Shown here piece after piece: positions 25,880-37,400 of a stretch of 64,000 bases of DNA. How positions within the stretch are numbered: the first letter of the stretch is position 1; every line of letters starts with the position of its first letter. A program made the position numbers and the translations under genes. Source of the DNA: Rhabdornis inornatus (lineage: Eukaryota > Chordata > Aves > Passeriformes > Rhabdornithidae); assembly GCA_013397075.1 (NCBI GenBank), contig VWZS01009934.1, forward strand, positions 4,492,305 through 4,556,304, in the 5' to 3' direction. Below the pieces are notes generated by a model. The model saw only the letters and a program-made list of their open reading frames with translations. It had not been told where the DNA came from and ran no database searches.

Positions 25880-28800
25880 GATGATGCATCTCCCTAAGCA
25901 TCTATGCCGTACCTTGTATGCAGTCTTGTATATTTTGTGTGCAGAGTCATTTTTCCTTTCTTGGTACCTGAAGTCCTCCTATGAGACACTTCAAGTTTAA
26001 TTGTATCCTACCTGATCCAATATTATGTTAGAGCTACAGGGAAAAAAAGGATGGAGAAGCAGTATTAGAAAACACTCTCAGCCATCACTGAGATCCCAGC
26101 TCTATTCTGAATTCTGTTCAGAAACATCCATCCCTCTGACTGCCTAGGCTCAGTAACAACACAGTAGAGTGGGACTCTGCTACTCCACATATGAGCTAGC
26201 ACTGCATGGCTGCTGTTTTTGTTCCTGGCTCTCGGCTTCTATCCTAAAATCATATTTAATCTGCCTAGAAATACAAAAGTTAGCCTGCCCTTACACAGGG
26301 TATGAGCAGTTGATGGTCTTCATGGTAAATGGTCAAGCTGCCTTCCTGTCATGTATAGTGTCTCAGAACTATCTTGCGTTTATAGATACCATTAATTCTG
26401 CTGAAAATGAGAATACTGTCATTGCATTGGGTGGGACTGGTCTCATTTTATGTAAAATAGATGCAGATTTAAGCTTTGTATTGAGTTGCTAGGGTGCTGT
26501 CCATCAAGCAATGTTTGGAAATCATTTTTTTAGAAGCTATGCCAGTTTTGACATGCTGCTTTAATATTTTTCTGGCTGCAATAGGGCAAGACATAGAAAT
26601 CTTATGTTGTCATCACACAGAGCTGCAAAATGGTATTTTTTTTTTGTTCTCTTTTTTTTTTTTTTGCTTTCTCTCTCTTGCACTCTGTCATATGGAAACC
26701 AGATCAAGATTATAAAATTATTGCCCACAAACTGTGATCTTTCTTCTCTTTTGTGGTGAGAACTGACAAGTCAGTGATGGCTTGGTGCTGTTGGTACTAG
26801 CTGTTCATGCCGCACTCATTTGTATGTATCGGGAAGTGCCGAACTTGGCGTTCTTCTCAGTTGGCACACAGGCTGGTGAAACGTCAGATTTTTAATTGTG
26901 ATAAAGTTCACGAAAGAAAAAAATTATGGCAGATGTTTCCTTTTGTCAGAGCGAACTGAATCATTAAAATGTGATATGATGTACTATGAACAAGTCAATG
27001 TAAACACCATCCCTGTGAACATGTCAGAAGACTGAAGAACTTAGACCATTCATGGTAATGTTAAAAACCATGTGGTCTGCTGAATGCTGTATTACCAAGC
27101 TTTTCTCTTTAAATGCAGAGCATGAATCTTATGAATTTTTATTGCCTTTCTACAAAATGAAAAGATAACATATTCTGCTGTGGTAAAAATAGCCTGGTAG
27201 CTTCTGCAGTGTGGTTGTCGTTTCACTGGTGGTTTACTCAGAGGTCTGCTTTTCACAAGTAACAGTGAGGTATCCCATTCCCATTGAGTGCTGAGCTTGC
27301 TCGCTTAATTTCCTCTTTTCTAGAAGATGTATTTTTGGGAAGTCTTACTCCTTTTCCAGTCTGAAGGAAGTGACAGAAACGCTGCTGCTTGCTGAGGAGT
27401 GCCTGTGATGATGCGTTGAAACTGGCTCCTGATAAGTGGTTATGGAAGAACTGCAGGAAGCATCTGACAACTGACATTCTCTGTGGACTTTTTCTCCTAT
27501 TTCCTTGTCATGTCTCCTGCTTGAGGATTATTGCCCACACACTCACTTAGGCCATTAGTCAGAAAAGAAGTGCATTACAAACTTCCTGATACTTCCCCAT
27601 GACCTGAGTACTTTTTATCTGCAGTTATTCTCGTTCTTGCCGGCCTAAGAAATCTTGACTAGATTCTGATTCTTATTCCCAGTGTTGTCCTTTCTCAAGA
27701 TTTTGCCTTAAATTAAATTATTTTCTTAATGCTTCAGCTGCTGGAATCAAGCATGAAAGAATACCTTAATTTTGACATAAAAGGTCAAGGACACCCTGGG
27801 AAGATAAGATCTAGGTGGATCGCACAGGGATGTTTATGTCACTCTTCTGATTTCTGATTTGAGGGAGCCTGACTTTACTGTTTTGGAATGCTGTGGATTG
27901 GGAATAGATTACTCTGTTATATCTTAAAGAGGGTTATAAACTAGCGCAAATCCAAATCATTTTGCCCACCAAAAATCTCAATCCTCACCTCTTTTGGGGG
28001 TGCACTGCAAATGAGGTGAATATGTTTTGCAGACACATTTAAATACTCGTACAATGTGATCAATTACATTGATTTATTGGGGAAAATTTGTGTTTCTGTG
28101 CATAGACATACATGAATTGTACACCAGCCATGTATTTTATTTTAAGTGGGCCTGCAGAAGCCAGAAGTAATGAATTTAGTAATGTGATAATAGTTGTTAA
28201 TGGTAGAGTCTCTATAGTTCTTGCACCATGGCAATTTGTGGAAATGCAGTGTGCTTTTTAAAATTGGCATAAGTTTTTAAACCTCTCTTGCACCATAGGA
28301 GCTTAATCCATCATGAAACCTCGTTAGAAGCTGCACCATTGTATCCTGAGGCAGATGTGAAATTTGTGTGAGTCACCGATCTGCAATGAAGCTGAAGGAA
28401 ACTGAGTCTGTGGTTCTTAAGAAAGAAGGCGCCCATTTGGGATGCATTTACACAGCTCCTTTTGTATAAATCATTAGTGCTATAAACTATCCATTATTGT
28501 TAGGAGAAGAAATTTAACAATGCAAATAAAACAAAATACTGTGGCAGAGCAATTTTATGCTTGATTGTAATGTTTAATGGCATGTTCTCATAAAGAGATT
28601 TTTCTCATCCTTCAGACCTATCGTGTCTGTGACTCACTTGATTTCCGATGGTTTGAACATTCCTCATTTTATTCCTAGAGTTGTTTTCTCTAGAGCAATT
28701 TCTGTAAACGTGCTGCAGCATGGGGTTATCCAGGGTTAATTTCCCTTATGATTACACATCCAGACAGCATGTATGTAAATGCTGCAAGACAAATAATAAG

Positions 28801-31800
28801 AAAACTGCAGGATGAAAGAAAACAAATTCCCTTGTTTTGCATGTAGATCCATTTACCAGTATTGAAGTCTTTCCTTTGCTCACTTTAAAATGTTAACACT
28901 AGCTTATACTGGCATTGTAGTTCTTTGAAAGCATTAGTTTTGTGTCATCACTGACCTCAAATTTTGCATTCTGTTGATTCCCTTTGTTCACCCCCATATC
29001 TCTTTGGATACTTTTTCCAGGTTCTGTCTTCATCCTTTACTTTCAGGTACAAGACAGCACCATCAGTGAGGCAGAGCTTTGTATCTATAAACTAGCTGAT
29101 TATATTAATGTCAGAAATAAAATACAGCTCTTCACATTCTACTTGTATTTTTAGTACTGCACTGTAATGCTGGTTCTGCTTTCCCTTCTTATCTCTGTTC
29201 TGTCTTGCCCTTAGATTTCTTTTTTTTTAGACCAGGGCTTCTGGGTTTCCTTGTGATCTTTCTGCACTGTCCAGCTTTTTGAAGTCTTTGCACACACCTT
29301 AGTCAGAAAGTACTAAAATGTTAGATAGTCAGCCTGCAGTCGAGTGCCTGATGTTTTCTTTTCCTGGCTGCCAGGGAGTTTGCTGGCAATTGAGATTCAT
29401 GGAGCGAATAATCCACCTGGCAGGAGACTCTCTGTAACTGAAGTATGTTCTTTAGTGGACGAATGAACGTTCTTTGTGTGTCTAAAATACCACTAATAGC
29501 TTATTTAGCAACCTATACTTCTACAACAGGGCTTTCAGTTTTGTGTTGGAGGTGGATTTTTGCATATGCCTAATTCTAGCATCCATGCTAATTCTATCCC
29601 TCATTTAACTTTAATCCATTCCTATGGCAGGATAATGCATGATGTGATCTCTCAGCTTTTTAATGTGGTCCTTAGTGCATTTCTTCTAGCTCCTGCTTGA
29701 ACAGAAAAAAAAATACTAATAATGAGGGATGATTCTTACCTGTACTTGCTGGGAATTGCCTGAAAACCACAGGGAGCTTAGGCAGGGTAGTCATGCTGCA
29801 ACCAGAGACTCCACAGAATCTAGTACCAAGTACTGATTGCAAGTACTGCTGGGAGAGCTCTGAATAACAACAGAATTTAAAAAAACCCAAACAAACAATA
29901 CTGTGATCCTTTCTTGCCTTTTCTCTTACTTAAATAGCTCATTTTTGCACTTAGTTGATTTGAGCTCAAAATGTGACAAAAGCTGTGGAATGTGATCAAA
30001 ATTAAGGATGGAAGGAGGTGTGGTATTTTCAGCACAGCTGATTTTGTTCACTAATTTTGGACAGAACTAAATGGAGGATTGAAGTAGCCAACGACTGAAA
30101 CACATGGAAGTCACTGTATCACAATATTCACCCTAACAGTGAATGGTTCTCAGACACCCCGTTAGTTTGCTCCCTTGGGGATGTTCTCCTGGTCTGAATA
30201 GTCCAGGTTGATTATCTTCCTCATATTTACAGCTGTCTTTCCCTGCCCAGAGCTTCTCATTCCTCAGGCATCAGCACCAGGAAATTCTGTACCTGTTTTT
30301 CAGCAGTGGCAGGGGAGCATCAAAGTTACCAGCAGTGTAATCTCCAGGGTAAACAGGGCCAGGGCATTATGCTCACTGTACCGTTTAACCCTGCTGGAAG
30401 AGAGGACTGTAAATTGGCTATGTCGAGCCAACATGTGAGGACTAATAGAACTGCAGTGGGGATAATTCATAAGTAGATTTTCTCACTCACCAGTGTAAAC
30501 AGAGCCAGTGCTAGTCAGGTCTGAAATGGTGATTACTTTTAAATCAGCATGTTATAATTCAGTGTCCCTGACTGAACCCTCCTTCCAGTACAGGAAAACA
30601 AACCACTGCATGCATGGCCAGCACAGGGATCATTCAGGCTGTGCAACTAACTATGCATATGAAGGACTGCTTGAATTTCCTAATCCTTCCTATTACTGCA
30701 GAGTAAAGAACAGCTTTAACAGGGAGTTAATTTAGAGGCTTTAAATACTGTGTTCTTCTCCACACCAACTTTATTTCTTTTGGGTTGTGTTGCTAATCTC
30801 TCCACAGTGCTCCCATCTGCTTGTTCCTTGCACCTAATTACATAAAACACAGCATAATACATCTGGATACATACTGCTGGCAGATCAGTTACTTGGAGTT
30901 CACTGCCTATGAGAAAAGCACTTTTTCTTTCCCTCGGTTGGTGATGTTCCTCTGTCTTTTTCTGACAAACTTAAACTCCGGATTTAACCAGAAAGGTGAA
31001 AATTTCCCCCAGGTGATGGCAGTTTGAGAGGTGGGGGCATGGTGCATTCAGTGGGTGCATCTGAAGTTGCCTGAAGCCTTGAAGTTGCTTGACAGTGCAG
31101 GGAGGGGGAAGCAGCTCTGCACACACACTCACTGACCAGGTTCCCCAAGTGAGTGACCCCAAGGGGCTGGCTGCAGGCAGGAGGAAACACCCCCTTATTG
31201 TCCAGTTTCAAGACTGCGGGTTTTCTCTTACTCTTCAAAGTAAGGGCTGGTCAAGAACCTGCCCACAGTCAGTGTAATGTTGTTAGAGAATCAGAGAAAA
31301 AAAACGGAGAAGTAGCAGAAATGCAAAACTCATATTGAGAAAGCAGCATCTGTGCAGTTTTGGTCACCAAAGCATGACTGTTTCTTTACACTTGAGATTA
31401 ACATCTTTACTAACAGTAAAATAAAAAATTCAGGTTTTGTTTTTGTGGGTTCCAGAATGAGTCTTTCATTTTCCCAGTAATGATCTGAGGAGACAGATCA
31501 GTGAACATGTCCTTCATAAAATTTCACCTGTTACCAAGTTTAACTAGCCCTTGGTTTTATCATTAATATGCTAGACTTGTAATGGCCTGTGGAGAAGCAT
31601 TATGACTCTGTGCCAGAACCTGCTTTAGGAGCTTCAACCCTGACGCCAGAGCAGCCGTCCTGCTCAGAGGTCATGGTGGAGCCTGCTACTTGGAATTTTA
31701 GCAGGAAGCTGGTCCCCCATTCTTGTTGACAGAGAAGCTTATATGGGCTCTCTGGCACAGGGCTTGATTCACATTAAAAAGTTTGTGATAAATTCTTAAT

Positions 31801-32970
31801 AAATAGGTGATGAGCCAAATACTGTTCTGAGGACGTTCTTGAGGATGCTCATTAGGTGCACTACTTATGGATACAGAAGCCTGTAACCATTTTGCAGTCA
31901 TTGTGCCTGCACTTGTACAATAATAGTTGGTAGGTATTGGGCTAGAGAGGGAGGAAAGTGTGTTAGTTACCAGTCTATATGCCAAATCCCCAGTCTTGCC
32001 AAAACAATTATTTTATGTCATGGGTTAATGCTCTTCAGGAAGACACTACACATCTACAGTTCAATTGTATGAGTAAAGTAAAGGAGAAGGATTAATGCCA
32101 ATATATTAATTTGGTTTGCTTTCTGCTTTCTTTGTAGTCTTTAAACTGCACTCATCTGAAACCAACTTTTCATTTTAAACACAAGGTTGGGGAATGATGT
32201 ATGTAGGTCAGTCTTTGGCTCGGAAACTTTGTCTTACAAAGTCCTTGAAAACAAAGAGTTTGCAACAGGGAGATAATTGGCCTCAGCAGCATCTCTGTAC
32301 ACATTGAGTGGGTATGCCTACACAACAGCCAGGTTTAGAAGTCTGGTCTGTTGAATTAATTGTTTTCAAAGTAGTTTAAGGACAATCAGATTGTAATTTT
32401 GAAGGTCCTCCACATTGGCTATCTGTACTGAATTACTTCTCTCTGCTGGTAACAATGCTGTGCTTGGTTAATACTCCACTTGCACAAAAACATTCCACTG
32501 ACATATAATTAAAATTCATTCTGCTCTTCTAGGAACTCTCAAAGGATATTTATTTACAGCCCACAATCACTGTCCCCAGCTTGACTGTTGTGTTTGGATT
32601 GAGGCCTTAGACCTTGCAGTATCAAGCTAAACGTCAACAGCAGTTTAATAAATCCAGACAGTGGGGATAGCCTGTAACCAGGAGAGGGGCCCTGCTGTGT
32701 GCTGTGGATATATATAGCAGGATATGTCTCCCTAATATTTTTAACCCCCTGGCTCTTCAAAGTGCTAGCTTGATAGGTGACTGCAAGCAGAGCCACTCCT
32801 CTCAGCCTCTTTCCCCTCCTGGCTTTTGCTCTTTGACTTTGAGTTAGGGCATCTTTTTATTTGAGGTTGGTCCGTGGGATTTAAAACCATGAAAGGCATG
32901 GGCAGCAGTGCATTTGCCTCCATGGTGAGTGCCAGAGTGTCCTGTGCAGTGTGTGGGGGAGAGCAGTGCT
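25880..32970. other. Non-coding stretch, possible scattered conserved segments
   Basis: No gene is recognised. Poly-T tracts lie at about 26636-26665. Segments near 26860-27020 and 28020-28800 are non-repetitive and rich in homeobox-like TAAT/ATTA cores, and may be conserved non-coding DNA, but that needs alignment. A thorough read found no exon resembling the LDL-receptor class A domain of long LDLRAD4 isoforms. Confidence 0.4.
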
Positions 32971-32975
32971 GGTGT

Positions 32976-33000
32976 GAGCTGAGCTGAGCTGAGCCGAGCC
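32976..33000. repeat. (GAGCT)n pentanucleotide repeat
   Basis: Five consecutive units, three GAGCT then two GAGCC. A short simple repeat upstream of the CpG island. Confidence 0.9.
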
Positions 33001-33457
33001 AGCCACAGCCCGCTGGGAGAGGGGCATGGAGCCTCGCCAGTGCTGGAGCCCATCTCCTCTGCTTTCAGGAGCTCCAAGGCTCTGGCCAAGTGTGGACCAG
33101 AGGGTGGACTCGCTTTTCTTACTCACATAGACACATTGGTCTTATTCAGTGCTTTGGGGATGCCACCATAGTCCAGAGAAGTAACTAGGAACGAGAGGAG
33201 TCTTGGCCATGATGGTGAGGTCAGTGGAGAAGGAACATCCTGGGAGTTGAGGGACACGGTGCTAATGGTGCTTGCTAACATGGCAGAGACACTGTGGGGC
33301 TGTGCTGCTCCCATACACAGTGACAGCAGGGACAGCCCTGAGTCCCTGCTGCTGGCCTCCATTGTGGTTCTCTGAGTGGGAATACAGGTGGGGACTGGGA
33401 TGAGGAACCCATCTGGCAGTGTTCGTCTGTCAGAAAGGCTGGCTCAGTGGCAGGGCT

Positions 33458-33610
33458 GGGGCAGGCATAGGGGTTCAGGGGGGCCAGAGGGGTTGAGGGA
33501 CAGGCACAGGGGCTCTGGGGCAGGCAGAGGAGTTTAGGGGCAGGCACAGGGGCTCAGGGACAGCAGAGGGGTTCACTGGCAGGCACAGGGCTTCAGGGGA
33601 AGGCAGGCAC
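33458..33610. repeat. 20-bp G-rich minisatellite
   Basis: About seven and a half head-to-tail units of 19-20 bp with consensus GGGCAGGCACAGGGGCTCAG. Units begin near 33458, 33478, 33497, 33517, 33537, 33557, 33576 and 33597. The G-run strand is the + strand, with a GGGG or GGG block in most units, so G-quadruplex formation is conceivable. It lies about 160-300 bp upstream of the CpG island that holds the first LDLRAD4 exon seen here. Confidence 0.9.
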
Positions 33611-33769
33611 TGCTAGAGCTAGGAGTTCTGCCAAAGAAACACATATGCGGTTGGAGCCCGGTGTTCGTCTTTTCCCTCCTTTTTTAGATTTTTTGGTTTT
33701 TTTAGCTTGAGGTTACAGGCATTGTTTCTTCTGATGGTTATGGTTTTACAGTACAGCTCCAGGATGCGA

Positions 33770-34400
33770 CTCCCTAATATTGTACGCGCACACACACGAC
33801 TGCCCGTGAAACTGTGGATAAGGAACCCGCGGCCGCGCAGCTGGGAGGATCCCGGGATCACTCTCGCTGTCTGTGTACCGCTGGGGGCGAGATGCGGCTG
33901 CCGGTGCCCTTTGAAGCGCCCAGGGCCGGGAGCGCGTCCGGCCGCGCGCGGTGCGGTCCCGGCCCGGCGGGCGGGGCGGGGTGGGGCGGNGCCCGCCCGC
34001 TCCGGCTGCGGGGCGGCAGCCGCGCTCCCGGCGCCGGGAGAGGCGCGGGCGGGGGTTCCCTCGCAGCCTGCCTGTGTCTCCTCGCTGGATGGAGCCCAGG
34101 GCTGCCGGGGATGCGGGGGCTGGCGGAGCGGCTTGAGCCCCCCGCCCGGCGGAGGCGAGCATGTCCAGTGAGCGGCTTAACAAGACAGCGGTGAAAGATG
34201 CGCGGTTAAAAGACCTGTTGTTGGAAAGAGGTACCGGAGCGTCCGCCGGGGCAGGGAGCTCGGGGTGCGGGCCGGGCACCGCACAGCCCGGCCCGCCCGG
34301 GAGCGCTCGCCGGCGGAGCTGCGGGGTCTGTGTGCGGGGAAGGTTCGGGGTGACGGTCCGGTGTGGTTGCTGGTTATTAGGGTTGTAAATTACGTCTCTC
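33770..34400 (+). promoter_or_regulatory. LDLRAD4: CpG island promoter of LDLRAD4 short form
   Basis: Very GC-rich, CpG-dense sequence with stacked GC boxes, including GGGGCGGGG at 33973-33981 and GGGGCGG at 33983-33989. No clear TATA box is visible. It covers the first coding exon and ends within the start of intron 1, the usual layout of a dispersed-start CpG promoter. One base (33990) is N, probably a sequencing problem in the G-run. The transcription start cannot be placed exactly; it should lie upstream of the ATG at 34161. Open frames on both strands across the island (177 codons on the minus strand) are composition artefacts. Confidence 0.8.
34161..34230 (+). CDS. LDLRAD4: LDLRAD4 alternative first coding exon
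   Basis: The ATG at 34161 has A at -3 and is preceded in frame by a TGA at 34134-34136, so it is the first possible in-frame start. It encodes MSSERLNKTAVKDARLKDLL plus three residues, then one base of a split codon, followed by the donor GTACCG at 34231. The leftover G joins CT at 37184 to make an Ala codon and enters the family's ELEF sequence in frame, which strongly supports the exon. N7-K8-T9 is an N-glycosylation sequon. There is no signal peptide, so the transmembrane helix must act as the membrane anchor. I recognise the join but cannot confirm this exact N-terminus against known isoforms. Confidence 0.82.
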
Positions 34401-37400
34401 TTTTCGAGCTCTTCCGAGAAGGTGGTTTGATTCGACGTGCAGTTGGTTGACTATTCCGTGTTGGGCGTTTACTCTGAAACGTTGTGTTTGGTTTTAATGT
34501 TGTTTTTTTTCTTTCCCCTGGAGAATTTTTATTAGAAATGTTGTTTCTTGCGTGTAAAGAAATGGATATATTCGAGTGTGACAGGCTCGGGGCAGTAAAA
34601 CCAAAACATTTCTCTTCCTGGAGCTTTGCCCGGTTTCTTTCCCAATAAATTTATAGGAAAAGTGGCCAGGAGGAGATGCCTGTCTGGAAGGCAGTGGCCC
34701 TTCACGCCTGGCAGGTGTTCGGCAGGGGACGTGGTGGAGGCCGGGGTGACCCGGTGCCTGTCAGCAGCCGCTAGGAACTATTTAAATAGCCTTGATCAGT
34801 GCCAGCAAATACAGACTGCTGCAGCAGTCTGCCTTTGCTTTTTACTGCTAATAACCTAATGAGCAGCAGAAATGTCGCTCAGGAGGAAGAGATTTTAAAA
34901 TACTGTTCTTTTCTCCGTGCTTTCCGTTAAGGAAATCCTCTTGAACATCAGTAAGGTGTTTTGTTGCAATTTGGTGTGTACGATATAAACTGGATGTGGG
35001 AAATCCCATATGGTCACAGCTGTGTGCTGTGGTTTTTATATTCTTTATTGTATGGCCGTGTTTTAATTAAGCATTTTCAAATTATTTCCTGCCATGGGAA
35101 GTGCTCACAGACCAAATCACTCATCTCTAAGGGAGAGGTACTGTCCTTTGCCACTGAGATGCAGGGGTCTCGATAAATTTAGAAGACTCTGCCGTTGGCA
35201 GATGGAGAAGTAACATGTCATTCTAGTGATCTGTGCATTCTAGGAAAGCCTAAATCAACATTGCTTGTTTTGCATGTTGCCCTTTAGCAACAGTCTCTCG
35301 ATTTCCAGTCTAAAGTGTGGCATGTACCCAAAAAAAGTTTGGCTAAAGAAACCCTTTAGTATTTCAGTAGCCACAGAATGTGAATTGCAGAAGTTGTCAA
35401 CTGTGTAAAGTCTGTGTTCTGTGTTTCTGAGCCAAGAAAAACTGACTTTTAACTTAACTGTGGTTTGGGTGGGTTTATTTTTTAATTAATTCTGTTCTTC
35501 CGGCTTTTTGATCTTTTGGTGCCGACATTGTTAGCTCCCAGTGACGCAAGAGGGGGGAAAAAAAGGCTTGCTGCCCTTCGTGTGGGGCTGATAGCAAAGC
35601 ACTGACTAACCAAATTCATTGAAAATGTTGGTGGTCTTAATGGTGAGTGGAAAGTACTTAACAGCAAAGAGTGATAAAGTGATAGGCATATTTTTCCCCT
35701 TTACTCTTTCCTTAGCCTTAAGTAAGCTTAGTTACTCCCCTAGAGACGATTGTAGACCCTCAGCACTTTGGTGTGGCTGTGCCTGGTGGTAGCTTGTGAC
35801 AGACAGCTGGACCTTGGCACCAGCCCCCGCTGGACACCAGCACAGCTGCAGCTCCTGTAGTCTGACGTTTTGTTTGCAAGAGATCGTAGAATAATGAAAC
35901 AGCCTTGGGTTTCCTTTAGCTCCACTGCAGGTTCATCTTGGATTTTATGTTTGAGTGGTGTTTTTCTAGCTCAGTTTCACAGTTGCGTTGTGTCTGCACA
36001 AGTGTTCTGAGGGTGGCTACAAATTAGAGATGGGGGCAAGGGGGTTTGTTTTCTGGTATTTGTTCTGTCCTTTCTTTTTCATGTTTTCTCTCCTTGTTAG
36101 CTTTTTAAAACAGAAATTCAGTATCAGTTCCCCTAAGTTCATGTTTGCATCCAAAAAGTAGTACCCTTTTTGGACAGTACTGAAACAGAGCAACTTGAGC
36201 TGCTTCTTTTTCTACCAGCCTAGCAACCAAAGACCTCCTCCCATTAACTGGAGTTGTCTTTCAAGATGAGAGCATCCCCTGTGAGCAATGCAGTTTCCAT
36301 AGAAATATCATCAACTTGGTAACTCCAAAGGGCAATTTTCCCCCTTATGTTGCTCATCCTTGCTGCTCCAGTGTAGCCAAAAGAGTGCAAGAGTGACTCA
36401 TTTCTAAATTTATTTAATATTTGTGGTATAGGCAGGGCTTCAGATAAGATGATGGATTCTGACGGAGTTCATTGTAATTGTATCTCTTGCAACAAGCAAG
36501 GCCCTGGCTTCATTTTTAACCGTGATGAAACATATCTTGTTTTAGAGTACCAGAGCTCTTTTTAGATTTTTACCTGACTGAGAAAGTCTCAGAAAAGTTA
36601 GGGTTACACTAGTTGGAAATAAGGCAGTAATTCAAAAAGACACTGCATTTAGATTCAACAGGCTTCAAGTTTTCCACTCTAGTTAAATAGCTTTCGTGCT
36701 ATTTACTTGATAGAAAAATTAAGGGTAGTGTACTAGATAAAATTCCTGATTCCTCTCAGGCTTTGAAGCTTGTGGAAACCTTTGAACTCTATTGGTATTA
36801 CAGGTGGCTGTTAAAATAGAGTGGGGTTTGTGTGTGGTTTCTTCAGTTTTTCGTTCAGTGAAATTGTTTTGTCCAAAAGGCTCGTCTGTGGTGTTTATGT
36901 TGAAGAGTTTATTACCTGTGGAGGCTGCAGAGAAGGATCACCAAGAAGCTTCTTAGTTTTGACCTACAGCCACTCAGGCTGATCAACTTGCTCTGGCGAA
37001 AATAAAATAATTTTCGTACTTTTTAGAACAGTTTTCTTCACAAAACTTTGCAGAATGGACAGCAATAGTATCTCAAGCCAAATCAATCTCGGAGAAATAT
37101 TGAGGGTCTTTTCAAATTGTTGCTTTGATGGTTAACCTTTTGTGTGTTGATGACACATTTTCCTCTTTTTTTCTTTGTTTTAGCTGAACTGGAGTTTGTT
37201 CAAATCATCATTATAATCGTGGTTATAACTGTTATGGTGGTAGTGATCATCTGCTTGTTGAACCATTACAAACTCTCGACACGCTCCTTTATCAACCGAC
37301 AGAGCCAAAGCAGAAGGCAGGAAGAAACTCTGCAGACGGTGAGTGTGAGCCCGTTGCAACAAACTCCTTTTCCTTGTGCTGTGTGGGCCTGCAGCAAAGC

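Noticed and set aside
33746..34279. 177-codon minus-strand open frame across the CpG island
   Set aside because: Pro/Arg/Ala-rich translation typical of CpG-island DNA, contains the N at 33990, and is antisense to the supported LDLRAD4 exon.
35880..35930. CR1-tail-like string (GTAGAATAATGAAACAG...TTGGG)
   Set aside because: Too short and too diverged from the CR1 end to separate from chance.
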